Source: a bacterium (GTDB lineage: Bacteria; UBA9089; JASEGY01). Taken from it: DNA of 7,187 nt. The number at the start of each line of letters is the position of its first letter. Position 1 is the stretch's first letter. The DNA is taken from positions 1,665 to 8,851 of the forward strand of contig JASEGY010000119.1 of assembly GCA_030019105.1 (NCBI GenBank). Direction: 5' to 3'. Below are positions 1-6,371 of this stretch, piece after piece. Under the pieces are notes generated by a model. That model had not been told where the DNA came from. It did no database searches and saw nothing but the letters and a program-made list of their open reading frames with translations. Position numbers and translations under genes: made by a program.

Positions 1-4
1 CTAA

Positions 5-97
5 AGTTCAAAGTTCAGGGTTCACGGTTCCAGGGTTGGTCACCTTACGCTCTCTCTAACCTCTGAACCTTGAACCTCTGAACCTGACAACCTGAAC
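5..97. repeat. Degenerate GGTTC-word inverted repeat array
   Basis: The left part (about 5-39) is built from reiterated AGTTCA/GGTTC words. The right part (about 59-97) is built from the complementary GAACCT/TGAAC words, so the two halves can fold on each other imperfectly. No reading frame or protein signature is visible. The block lies at the window edge in the 708-bp gene-free stretch and is built like other word-pair repeats at 656-707, 5697-5735, 6280-6354 and 7050-7129. It looks like a dispersed intergenic repeat; a role in termination or transcript folding is possible but not shown. Confidence 0.6.
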
Positions 98-187
98 GGG
101 TTCTACCATGACTTTTGAAGAGGATACATCGCAAAGTTCGTTGGGTCAATGCGGATTCGAGAGGTAAGCTCTGCCCTTGAATAAAAA

Positions 188-219
188 TGCTGCGAAGCAC
201 CGAATGGTGCGTAGCAGCA
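188..219. repeat. Hairpin, 14-bp imperfect stem
   Basis: Arms 188-201 and 206-219 pair at 12 of 14 positions around a GAAT loop. It sits between the outermost and second shells of the nested palindrome and has no T-run after it, so it does not look like an intrinsic terminator. Confidence 0.6.
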
Positions 220-540
220 GAGGGATAGCCCCTGGGGTTTTAACCCTTGTCATTACCCACATTTTCCCTCCCGTAGGGAGAGGAGGTCATAATAGCCCAG
301 CGATTTATCGCTGGGAAACGATGCCAAAGCAGAGTCATAGTCCCGTAGGGACGGCTGAACCGAAGCCCTCGCCTTTTTTCAGTCGTCCCTACGGGACTTC
401 GGTCGTTGCTCGTCCCTCGATCCCAGCGATAAATCGCTGGGCTATTATCGGATGCCCCTACGGGGCTGAAAAACCACCACTTACGAAATGTGGGTAATGA
501 CAAGGGTTTTAACCCCAGGGATGGGAGAACCACATTGAAG

Positions 541-615
541 GCACCCTGAAGGGGTGCGGTAAATTGCTCCTGGGGTTGAAACCCCAGGCTTCATGCCTTC
601 ACCGCTTTGCGGTGA
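541..615. repeat. Cluster of short GC-rich hairpins
   Basis: Three compact hairpins follow one another: GCACCC/GGGTGC (541-546 with 552-557), CCTGGGG/CCCCAGG (569-575 with 582-588) and TCACCGC/GCGGTGA (599-605 with 609-615, loop TTT). The CCTGGGGTT word of the second is the same word that forms the outer arm at 231-239. The cluster therefore shares vocabulary with the large palindrome and probably belongs to the same repeat family. Confidence 0.6.
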
Positions 616-655
616 TTAGATAACTTTACCCCTCGAATCCGGGTAGAGCCAATTC

Positions 656-707
656 GTTTCGGGTTTCAGGTTTTGAGTTTCGGAAGTTATAACTCGAAAC
701 CCGAAAC
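656..707. repeat. Inverted repeat abutting the permease stop codon
   Basis: GTTTCGGGTTTC at 656-667 is matched by its exact reverse complement at 696-707, ending 1 bp beyond the stop codon of the minus-strand permease. A competing inner stem pairs 671-679 with 691-699. A hairpin here could protect or end the permease transcript, but the loop is long and no clear U-tract follows. I call it a repeat with possible terminator function. Confidence 0.55.
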
Positions 708-708
708 T

Positions 709-1638
709 TTAAACCTTCCTTATCCTCGGATCAAGATAATGGTAAAGCACATCAACTACCAGGTTGATAAAGACAAAGAGCACGGCCCCAAAGAGAACCG
801 TGCCCATAACCACTGGCAGGTCCCTCTTCATCACCCCTTCCATGATCATATATCTTCCCAGGCCAGGCCAGCCAAAGATGGTTTCGGTTAAAACCGAGCC
901 ATTAAGATAGCTGCCAAAATCAAGCCCAATCAGGGTAATCACGGGAATAAAGGCGTTTCGGAGGCCATGTTTAAAGATAACCACAGTTTCCGAAAGCCCT
1001 TTGGCCCGGGCCGTCCGGATGTAATCTTCACCCAGGACTTCCAGCATAGCCGACCGGGTTAACCGGGCAATGAAGGCCGCCGACCTGACCCCCAGGGTCA
1101 AAGCCGGAAGAACAAGATAGGCCGGATTTCCCCGCCCCATCCCCGAAGGAGGGAACCAGCCCAGGGTAATGGAAAAAATAACAATAAGCAATAGCCCGAA
1201 CCAGAAGACAGGCGTAGAGATACCTAACACAGCCAGGACCATCGCTGCCCGGTCCCAGATCGAATCAGGCTTGATCGCTGACAGCAGGCCAATTGATATC
1301 CCCAGCAGACTGGCCACCATCATGGCTGACACAGCCAGATAAAGGGTGTTGGGGAATTTCTCGACAATAACCTCGGATACCTTTCGCCGGGTATAATAAG
1401 ACCGTCCTAAATCCCCCTGGACAATCCTTAGCAAATATCGTCCGTATTGAACAATAATCGGCTGGTCAAAGCCGTATTCTTTTTTTAGGCGCTGGATAGT
1501 GGCTTCATCCGTCCGTTCTCCGACCATGCCCAGCACAGGACCGCCCGGTGAGAGGGAGAGGAGGATAAAGGTGATCGTAGCTACCCCCCAGAGGACAGGA
1601 ATAGCAACCAAAAAGCGACGAATAATGTAAGAAAGCAT
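709..1638 (-). CDS. dppB: ABC transporter permease, DppB/OppB family (peptide/nickel type)
   Basis: 309 residues, the full length for this family. It is one of two inner-membrane channel subunits that normally import peptides, nickel or related solutes with a binding protein and ATPases. The N-terminal segment (about residues 9-30) is a membrane helix running into an SPGGP motif. A periplasmic region with GDLGRSYYTRR (75-85) follows, then further helices near 99-121 and 131-158, with others toward the C-terminus. The cytoplasmic EAA-type loop that contacts the ATPase lies around 204-230 (EDYIRTARAKG). The end, YHYLDPRIRKV, is typical. The ATG at 1638 has a weak ribosome site (AAGGGTG). The family is certain; the substrate cannot be read from one subunit. 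Its usual neighbours are absent: there is no DppC-type gene in the 708 bp downstream and no binding protein just upstream, where a toxin-antitoxin pair sits instead. Confidence 0.93.
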   Translation of the reverse strand: MLSYIIRRFLVAIPVLWGVATITFILLSLSPGGPVLGMVGERTDEATIQRLKKEYGFDQPIIVQYGRYLLRIVQGDLGRSYYTRRKVSEVIVEKFPNTLYLAVSAMMVASLLGISIGLLSAIKPDSIWDRAAMVLAVLGISTPVFWFGLLLIVIFSITLGWFPPSGMGRGNPAYLVLPALTLGVRSAAFIARLTRSAMLEVLGEDYIRTARAKGLSETVVIFKHGLRNAFIPVITLIGLDFGSYLNGSVLTETIFGWPGLGRYMIMEGVMKRDLPVVMGTVLFGAVLFVFINLVVDVLYHYLDPRIRKV

Positions 1639-1647
1639 AGTTCACCC

Positions 1648-1713
1648 TTATGCTGCTTCTCGAACTTTCCATAGAGGATATTTTCGTTCTACCCACTGGC
1701 CCAACAAGGGAAA
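1648..1713 (-). pseudogene. Possible C-terminal remnant of a lost upstream gene
   Basis: Between the toxin stop and the permease start, one minus-strand frame is open for 21 codons and ends at TAA (1648-1650), 9 bp before the permease ATG. It reads protein-like, with WVERKYPLWKVREAA at its end, and is preceded by TGA (1714-1716). The tight spacing to the permease is what an operon partner would show. It may be the tail of a gene disrupted when the toxin-antitoxin genes arrived, but the stretch is too short to identify and could be chance. Confidence 0.2.
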
Positions 1714-1761
1714 TCAAGCAAGAAGCGTTTCATAATAGTCTCTCTCGGATAGTTGTGTTGC

Positions 1762-2172
1762 TTAACTTAAAGACTCCAATATCTCTACAAATTCTGTTAC
1801 ATTAATAATTTGAACTCCATGAAATGATTCAATTGACAAAAGGTCTTTATCTTTTGATACAAGATATTTAGCGTTACCTTCAACCGCACATTGCAGAAAC
1901 TTATTATCTGAGAGGTCTCGACTACCTCGATATTCTTTAACTGAAAATACAATATCTGATAAGCTGCCGATTAATCGATACCACCGGTATGCACGAATAT
2001 CATCCCACTCAAACTCTCCTCTTAATACTCTAATCAACTCATTAAGTATTTCAGTAGAACTAACAAGTTGAAAAGCCCCCTTTAACCAATAGAGGAGCAC
2101 ATTCCTTGAGTATCCCTTTCTCCATAATATTCCTGATATCATTACATTAGTATCTATAACGACTCTATACAT
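1762..2172 (-). CDS. PIN-domain toxin of a type II toxin-antitoxin pair
   Basis: 136 residues, matching the COG1569-like family of PIN toxins, which are metal-dependent ribonucleases. The acidic residues expected in the active site are visible: D7 in VVIDTN, E45 in ILNEL, D89 in the LSDNKFL motif, and D108 (with D110) in SKDKDLL. The protein is nearly all PIN domain, with no extra domain. Its ATG overlaps the end of the upstream small gene by 8 bp, the usual arrangement for coupled antitoxin and toxin translation; no strong ribosome site of its own is seen. It appears intact and potentially active. The RNA target is unknown. The DNA here is more AT-rich than the flanking kdsA and permease genes, consistent with acquisition. 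Confidence 0.88.
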   Translation of the reverse strand: MYRVVIDTNVMISGILWRKGYSRNVLLYWLKGAFQLVSSTEILNELIRVLRGEFEWDDIRAYRWYRLIGSLSDIVFSVKEYRGSRDLSDNKFLQCAVEGNAKYLVSKDKDLLSIESFHGVQIINVTEFVEILESLS

Positions 2173-2437
2173 TTGTACTGGCTCGGCTCCTATTTTTCTC
2201 TACAGCTTCTGCTACAATTCTATCTACATCTTCTTCTTCAAGATTTTTATAATCAATTCCTCTTGTCTTACACCATTTTTCAAAATGTTTTTCACCCCAG
2301 GAAGTTAAATCTTCAAACTCTCGTTCCCAAATAGTTTTTTCTAACTGATTCTTTAAAATTACCTTCTCTTCCTGACTCAAGCTATCAATCATGGTTAACA
2401 CTTGAACTAAGTTGCTTGCTTTCTTTAACATAGCCAT
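2165..2437 (-). CDS. Small antitoxin-like protein paired with the PIN toxin
   Basis: 90 residues from the ATG at 2435-2437. This start has AAAGGAG at 2447-2453, 9 nt upstream; a TTG start at 2446 would touch that site directly and is less likely. The N-terminal part (LVQVLTMIDSLSQEEKVILKNQLEK) looks helical and resembles the short helices of small antitoxin-like proteins. The middle has EDLTSWGEKHFEKWCKTRG, and the C-terminal half is highly charged and ends in NRSRASTNV. I see no recognisable DNA-binding fold such as AbrB or ribbon-helix-helix. The antitoxin role is inferred mainly from position: directly upstream of, and overlapping, the PIN gene. I cannot name a family. Confidence 0.7.
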   Translation of the reverse strand: MAMLKKASNLVQVLTMIDSLSQEEKVILKNQLEKTIWEREFEDLTSWGEKHFEKWCKTRGIDYKNLEEEDVDRIVAEAVEKNRSRASTNV

Positions 2438-2508
2438 TTTTTTCAACTCCTTTCTTTGATAAGATTGAATTAACAGGGTATTTAGACTTCGTCAGAGTTT
2501 TCAGAACC

Positions 2509-3528
2509 TTATATCTCTCCCAATAGTTTTTCGATCTGCGCTGGTGCAGGAAGTTGTCCCTGTAATTCCTCAGGCAGCTTTGATATGATTTTGTATGCCG
2601 CCACTCCAATGGGCTTGCTTGAATCCCGTAAGGCATATTCGACAATGGTCTTATCCTTACTCTTGCAGAGAATAATCCCTATGGAGGGATTTTCGTCTTC
2701 GAGCCGGACCCTGTCATCCAGTGCGGATAGGTAAAACTGCATCTTGCCCACGTATTCCGGCTGAAATTCACCGACCTTGAGTTCCAACGCTACTAAACAT
2801 TTCAGACGGCGGTGATAGAGCAAGAGATCAATAAAGAACTCTTTCCCACTAACTTCCAGGCAGTATTGGCTGCCTACGAAAGTGAATAGAGCGCCCATTT
2901 CCCGCAGGAATTGTTCTACTTTCGAAAGCAGTGCTTTCTCCAGTTGACGCTCGCTGTGTTCCTCACCCAGTTCCAGAAAATCAAAGGTGTATTCGTCTTT
3001 AACCGCCAGCTTTGCCTGGTTCTGTACTGACTCTGGAAGCGTCTTGTCAAAATTAGTCTGGCCAAGAAGGGTTTTCTCATAGGCCTGATTTTCAATCTGA
3101 TGAATAAGAACATTTTTGGTCCAGCCAAATTTGCGGGTCATCCTGATGTAGAACTCCCGCTGGAGATCGTCTTTGCATTTTTCCATGATGATGAGATTGT
3201 GGGTCCAGCCAATTTCTGCAACCAATGGTTGCAGTTTTTCATTCTGCATGTAGCAAAGATAAAAATTACGCATATACCAAATATTTCGTCCGGAAAACCC
3301 TTTAATGCCAGGGAATTCGGTTTGTAGATCCTTTGCCAGTTGTTCGACAACCGATTTTCCCCATGTTTTGTCCTGCTGCCGCTCAACAATCATCCGTCCG
3401 ATATCCCAATAAAGGCCAATCAGTTCTTTGTTGACGGCCTTGAGCGCCTCGTATTGAGCGAAGTGAATCCGTTGTTTAATGTCCTGTAAAAGGGCTGAAT
3501 ATTCAGCAAGCTTTATCTCATTAGTCAT
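2509..3528 (-). CDS. yhcG: YhcG/DUF1016 family protein with PD-(D/E)XK nuclease domain
   Basis: 339 residues, a full-length member. The N-terminal DUF1016 half (about 10-150) carries LIGLYWDIGRMI, the WGKSVVEQLAKDL region and FSGRNIWYMRNFY. The C-terminal half is a PD-(D/E)XK fold with D234 (EFFIDLLL), E249 and K251 (ALELKVG) and Q264 (KMQFYL), so the catalytic set looks complete. The ATG at 3526-3528 is preferred because GGGGAGG lies 4 nt upstream; extending to the GTG at 3549 would put that site inside the gene. Members are often found in defence islands and near restriction-modification or toxin-antitoxin genes; their activity is poorly known. Here it follows an ATPase gene by 40 bp, which suggests co-expression. 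Family assignment is secure, function is not. Confidence 0.92.
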   Translation of the reverse strand: MTNEIKLAEYSALLQDIKQRIHFAQYEALKAVNKELIGLYWDIGRMIVERQQDKTWGKSVVEQLAKDLQTEFPGIKGFSGRNIWYMRNFYLCYMQNEKLQPLVAEIGWTHNLIIMEKCKDDLQREFYIRMTRKFGWTKNVLIHQIENQAYEKTLLGQTNFDKTLPESVQNQAKLAVKDEYTFDFLELGEEHSERQLEKALLSKVEQFLREMGALFTFVGSQYCLEVSGKEFFIDLLLYHRRLKCLVALELKVGEFQPEYVGKMQFYLSALDDRVRLEDENPSIGIILCKSKDKTIVEYALRDSSKPIGVAAYKIISKLPEELQGQLPAPAQIEKLLGEI

Positions 3529-3568
3529 TTTACCTCCCCTAACAATCACGTTACTACAACCCTACAAA

Positions 3569-4765
3569 CTATGCGCGCAGCAACTTCTTCGCATCCCCTG
3601 CCAGCTTAACCAACCTTTCTATTTCCTCAATCACTGAGGCATAGCGGTTACCAACCTTTTTCATCCATGAAGGAGGCTCTTGTTTCAATGGTAAATCCTG
3701 GACGAACCCATTGAACAACTGACTGAAGAGCTGTAAATCTCCGGTGGTGGTATCTTCTGTTAGAATACCACGGGCCAGAAGTTCATCGGTAATATCTCTG
3801 CTTAGGTCTTGCAACTTGCTTTTAAGTCTTTCCTTCTGCGGCTCAAGTCGGATGGCATGAAGGAGCTTAATAGCCGTCTGTTCTTCCAGTGTCTGCTCTT
3901 CCCATAAATATTCTAAATGAGGACGAATAGATAACCGTAGTTTCCACTCCAACTCAGACAACTTTAAAGGAACCATCAGGCTGAATTTATTGAATATTTC
4001 TTCGCAGACCATCTGGATGAAAAAGGGATGTCGACCTGCCAGACGATTGACCCTCTCCTGATGGTCTACGGGTGGATAGACGCCTGCCTGATTAAAGGGT
4101 TCTGTCATTAATTGGTTGGCAGGCTCCTCATCCAATAGACCAACCCAGGTGGTGGAAAAGATATTCCAAAAATGCGAGGATTTGATGTGTTTGTCCTGAC
4201 ATAGCCTGTCAAGGGTACTCTTTGAACAGGTCACAAAAGCCAACCGATATTGGGGCCCCTGGCCCAGGGCACGCAAAGAGATAAAGAAGTCATTCCCAAA
4301 ATGTTTATTATCTGCCATGACCTCAAACTCGTCAATAAAGATAATAAAGCGATATTTAGGACTCTGATCTGCGACAAAATCTCGAAACTCCTCAAAGCCT
4401 TCCACAGTTTCCGGTACACTGGAGGCATCTTCAGGATCAAGCAGTGCCCTGGCTTCCTTATAAACAAAGCGGAAGAACTTTTCTGGTTTGATCGAACCAA
4501 TCTCTTCTGCATCCATGAATATAGGGATAGTCTGTGGCCACCTCTCCGTATCATATCGACATCGCCACCACAACCGATGCAAAAGGGATGATTTACCAAT
4601 ACGCCGATCGCCAACAAGGGCACAATTTTGCGGCCGCTCAGCCGCCAGTCTGATTTCTACTTCTGATAGCTCCCTCTGACGGCCATAGAGCATTTTCGAA
4701 TTACCAGGAAGCGTTGTTCGACATGAATATGGGTTAGCGAACCGATCTGATATTGCTATTGACAT
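3569..4765 (-). CDS. STAND/AAA-like ATPase with winged-helix-type tail
   Basis: 398 residues. MLYGRQREL (25-33) is the fold-recognition segment seen before many STAND-type P-loop ATPases. Walker A is GDRRIGKS (52-59), Walker B with the catalytic acid is FIIFIDE (140-146), and FVTCS (177-181) is sensor-1-like. GRHPFFIQMVCEEI further on matches the GxHPxxxQ signature of the helical domain after the ATPase core. The C-terminal third (DITDELLARGILTED and after) looks like a winged-helix and coiled tail. No attached effector (nuclease, TIR, protease) is seen, so any partner must be a separate protein; YhcG, 40 bp downstream, is the obvious candidate. The ATG at 4763-4765 is chosen because GAGAGGG lies 9 nt upstream, while the upstream ATG at 4807 has no ribosome site. 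Specific role unknown. Confidence 0.85.
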   Translation of the reverse strand: MSIAISDRFANPYSCRTTLPGNSKMLYGRQRELSEVEIRLAAERPQNCALVGDRRIGKSSLLHRLWWRCRYDTERWPQTIPIFMDAEEIGSIKPEKFFRFVYKEARALLDPEDASSVPETVEGFEEFRDFVADQSPKYRFIIFIDEFEVMADNKHFGNDFFISLRALGQGPQYRLAFVTCSKSTLDRLCQDKHIKSSHFWNIFSTTWVGLLDEEPANQLMTEPFNQAGVYPPVDHQERVNRLAGRHPFFIQMVCEEIFNKFSLMVPLKLSELEWKLRLSIRPHLEYLWEEQTLEEQTAIKLLHAIRLEPQKERLKSKLQDLSRDITDELLARGILTEDTTTGDLQLFSQLFNGFVQDLPLKQEPPSWMKKVGNRYASVIEEIERLVKLAGDAKKLLRA

Positions 4766-4825
4766 CGTAAAATTCCCTCTCTTAAATGATTGTAAGCGTT
4801 CAGCCATCAGGTATTAGCAGGCGGT

Positions 4826-5671
4826 TCAGGTCAGAATTGCCGATTCATTGATGCCCTGAACAGATTGATGTATCGAGACAAGCATAGGCCAAAGGGTCTT
4901 GAGTTCTTCCAGGCTGATCATATTGGGTCCATCGCAGGGGGCGCTGTCCGGCGAAGGATGAACCTCAAGGAAAACACCATCACAACCGGCCGCCACAGCC
5001 GCCCGGGCCAAATAAGGAACAAATTCTCTCTCCCCGCCGGAACAACTTATTCCCCCACCAGGAAGCTGAACGGCATGGGTAGCGTCAAAGATAACCGGAA
5101 AACCTAAAGATCGCATAATAGGCAAAGACCGCATATCGACCACTAAGTTGTGATAACCGAAGCTCGTTCCTCTTTCAGTAAGCAGTATTCGCTCATTCCC
5201 CCTTGATTTGATCTTTTCCACTACGTGGGCCATATCTTGTGGGGCCATAAACTGACCTTTCTTTACGTTAACCACCTTCCCGGTTTCAGCCGCAGCAAGC
5301 AAGAGGTCGGTTTGCCGGCAGAGAAAAGCCGGAATCTGGATCACATCAACTACTTCGGCGGCCGGTTCCACCTCAGTGGGGAGGTGGATATCAGTAAGGA
5401 TGAGAACATCGAGTTCCTTTTTCACCTTTTTTAAAATTTCAAGCCCCTTTTTTAATCCAGGGCCACGATAGGCATGGGTAGAACTCCGGTTGGCCTTATC
5501 GTAAGAGCTCTTAAAAACAAAGGGGATATTGAATTCTTGAGCTATTTCTACTAATTTTTCAGCCGTCTTCAGACAATGAACTTCGCTTTCAATAACACAA
5601 GGGCCGGCAATGAGTCCCAGGGGCTGTCTCCCCCCCCAAATAACTTTTCCTCCTATTTGCACCTCTGGCAT
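4826..5671 (-). CDS. kdsA: 3-deoxy-8-phosphooctulonate synthase, metal-dependent class
   Basis: 281 residues, full length. The cytoplasmic enzyme condenses arabinose 5-phosphate with phosphoenolpyruvate to give Kdo-8-phosphate, the precursor of the Kdo sugar joining lipid A to the core of lipopolysaccharide. Recognisable segments are LIAGPCVIESE (20-30), FKSSYDKANRSS, LTDIHLPTEVE, DVIQIPAFLCRQTDLL, GFPVIFDATHAVQLPGG and FLEVHPSPDSAPCDGPN. The metal ligands of the Aquifex enzyme (C11, H185, E222, D233) correspond to C25, H199, E236 and D247, each offset by exactly 14, so this is the metal-dependent form, unlike the E. coli enzyme, which has Asn at the Cys position. The ATG at 5671 has GGAG at 5680-5683, 8 nt upstream. 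It is first in the minus-strand run. The usual kdsB, kdsC, kdsD and lpx neighbours are not in view. Confidence 0.97.
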   Translation of the reverse strand: MPEVQIGGKVIWGGRQPLGLIAGPCVIESEVHCLKTAEKLVEIAQEFNIPFVFKSSYDKANRSSTHAYRGPGLKKGLEILKKVKKELDVLILTDIHLPTEVEPAAEVVDVIQIPAFLCRQTDLLLAAAETGKVVNVKKGQFMAPQDMAHVVEKIKSRGNERILLTERGTSFGYHNLVVDMRSLPIMRSLGFPVIFDATHAVQLPGGGISCSGGEREFVPYLARAAVAAGCDGVFLEVHPSPDSAPCDGPNMISLEELKTLWPMLVSIHQSVQGINESAILT

Positions 5672-5696
5672 CTAAGAATCTCCGTAAAATTATTAG

Positions 5697-5735
5697 TCAG
5701 TGATCAATTGTCTTATCCTACGAATGACCACTGAC
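5697..5735. repeat. Imperfect inverted repeat, GTCAGTG word
   Basis: GTCAGTGATC at 5697-5706 pairs with GACCACTGAC at 5726-5735 (9 of 10). Further GTCA/TGAC words follow to about 5743. It lies in the presumed kdsA 5' untranslated region, 25 bp upstream of the start codon, so a transcript hairpin here could influence kdsA expression. No known regulatory element is recognised. Confidence 0.5.
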
Positions 5736-5746
5736 AACTGACCAAC

Positions 5747-5775
5747 ATTCTATCCCTGAACGGGAGAAAAGTCAA
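5747..5775 (-). promoter_or_regulatory. Likely sigma-70-type promoter for kdsA
   Basis: On the minus strand a -35 TTGACT (5770-5775) and a -10 TAGAAT (5747-5752) are separated by 17 bp, each matching the consensus at 5 of 6 positions. Transcription would start near 5740, about 70 nt upstream of the kdsA ATG. It is the only well-spaced pair I found on this strand upstream of kdsA, and it may drive the following accessory genes too. Confidence 0.5.
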
Positions 5776-5790
5776 GCATCTTCTTCGTGC

Positions 5791-5823
5791 AGAAACCAGG
5801 TTTCTTCAAGAAACCTGGTTTCT
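5791..5823. repeat. Perfect 16-bp-stem palindrome (AGAAACCAGGTTTCTT type)
   Basis: AGAAACCAGGTTTCTT at 5791-5806 and its exact reverse complement at 5808-5823 are separated by a single C. Each arm is itself nearly palindromic. I recall close relatives of this word (GAAACC-GGTTTC with TTCAAG in the middle) as dispersed repeats in cyanobacterial genomes. Here it lies between the kdsA promoter and the MITE-like element. Most likely a mobile REP-like palindrome. Confidence 0.75.
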
Positions 5824-5851
5824 ACTGACTACTCTTTGCCGTACCATCACG

Positions 5852-6106
5852 TATAACGTGGATTTCGACAGGGCGCTATCGGTTTTGTCTATTTTTTAAG
5901 CTTAGAAGTAGTCAGCACTTACAGCAGATTGCGGCATTCCGGCCAATCATCTACCGTAGCCCAAAAAAGCCCAAAAACTCGGTTTTGCCCCTGAAAAGCC
6001 AATTTCTGGAATTCTTGGAGGTTACCCCAAAATCCAGAGAAGTAATGTTTATCGGCACTTAGAAAATCGAGATTTTTCCCAAAGGGGTGTCGAAATCCAC
6101 GGTATA
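5852..6106. mobile_element. MITE-like element with 19-bp terminal inverted repeats
   Basis: Positions 5852-5870 and 6088-6106 are inverted copies at 18 of 19 positions (core CGTGGATTTCGACA is perfect). Both ends begin with TATA, compatible with the TA target preference of IS630/Tc1-type elements. The 217 bp between them show no open frame of note, only short A-rich direct repeats (AGCCCAAAAA near 5958-5976). It is therefore a candidate non-autonomous element. The assignment rests only on the inverted ends; no transposase is in the window. Confidence 0.45.
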
Positions 6107-6109
6107 ATA

Positions 6110-6145
6110 CTGAGAAAGACAGATTAATAGAGAAATCTATCTCAG
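6110..6145. repeat. Bulged inverted repeat upstream of the NrdR-box region
   Basis: CTGAGA (6110-6115) pairs with TCTCAG (6140-6145), and AGATT (6121-6125) pairs with AATCT (6134-6138), leaving an asymmetric bulge. It lies just upstream of the putative promoter. It may be a protein site or a chance fold; no T-run follows, so it is not called a terminator. Confidence 0.3.
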
Positions 6146-6158
6146 AATAGTGGTAAAC

Positions 6159-6205
6159 CCCCTATATAATGTCTACCTCTACTTGACAAATTCTATATAT
6201 TGTAG
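6159..6205 (+). promoter_or_regulatory. Pair of NrdR-box-like operator sites
   Basis: The core consensus CWATATATWG is matched 10 of 10 by CTATATATTG (6193-6202) and 9 of 10 by CTATATAATG (6162-6171). The two cores are 31 bp apart, about three helical turns, the kind of spacing seen in known tandem NrdR boxes. The flanking bases of the 16-bp boxes match less well. With nrdR itself the next gene on this strand, a repressor site is a reasonable reading. Confidence 0.6.
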
Positions 6206-6211
6206 TAAAGT
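6183..6211 (+). promoter_or_regulatory. Putative promoter overlapped by an NrdR box
   Basis: TTGACA (6183-6188, perfect) is followed after 17 bp by TAAAGT (6206-6211, 4 of 6). The downstream 16-bp NrdR-box-like site (6190-6205) lies wholly inside the spacer, where a bound repressor would block RNA polymerase. Transcription would begin near 6218, leaving a leader of about 340 nt before nrdR. No credible open frame lies in that leader. Confidence 0.5.
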
Positions 6212-6253
6212 AATGTCCACAACATAGACAAGGTAGTGCCTCTTCAAGGTCGA

Positions 6254-6354
6254 ATTTGTAGGTAATCGTAGGTTGGGTTGTTGTAGGTTGTAAGTTGGGT
6301 GGCATGCCCACGGCGTGTTGCTTAACCTACAACCTACAACTTACAACCTACAAC
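6254..6354. repeat. GTTGTAGG-word inverted repeat
   Basis: GTTGTAGGTTGTAAGTTG at 6280-6297 is matched by its exact reverse complement at 6337-6354, an 18-bp stem with a 39-nt loop containing GGCATGCC. Extra GTAGGT words extend the left side to about 6258, and AACCTAC words fill the right side. In the presumed nrdR leader it would form a strong hairpin. It is built like the other word-pair repeats in the window but from different words. Confidence 0.75.
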
Positions 6355-6371
6355 TGTCCCAGATATAATTC

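Larger units (their letters stand above)
152..641. repeat. Long nested palindromic repeat element
   Basis: Arms match as successive shells around one centre. The shells are 152-167 with 626-641 (15 of 16), 230-264 with 486-520 (nearly perfect), 289-316 with 421-448 (28 bp, perfect) and 339-359 with 378-398 (about 20 of 21 counting one G-U pair). Several arms are themselves palindromes, such as CCCAGCGATTTATCGCTGGG. Open frames cross the element on both strands (177-497 plus, 240-533 minus), but they give look-alike peptides (RPYGT, AINRW in both), which is what a palindrome does, so neither is called a gene. The arrangement suggests palindromic units inserted inside one another, or one large cruciform-forming element. 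Function unknown. Confidence 0.8.

Noticed and set aside
177..533. Open reading frames on both strands (106 and 97 residues)
   Set aside because: They lie inside the nested palindrome, and the two strands give look-alike peptides; no protein family is recognised and no ribosome site is convincing.
1..708. CRISPR array
   Set aside because: The repeats are inverted and irregular; there are no evenly spaced direct repeats with unique spacers, and no cas genes.
4250..4591. Plus-strand open frame of 113 residues
   Set aside because: It is antisense to the core of the ATPase gene and shows no family features.
4766..4807. Upstream ATG giving the ATPase 14 extra residues
   Set aside because: No ribosome site precedes 4807, whereas GAGAGGG sits 9 nt before the ATG at 4765.
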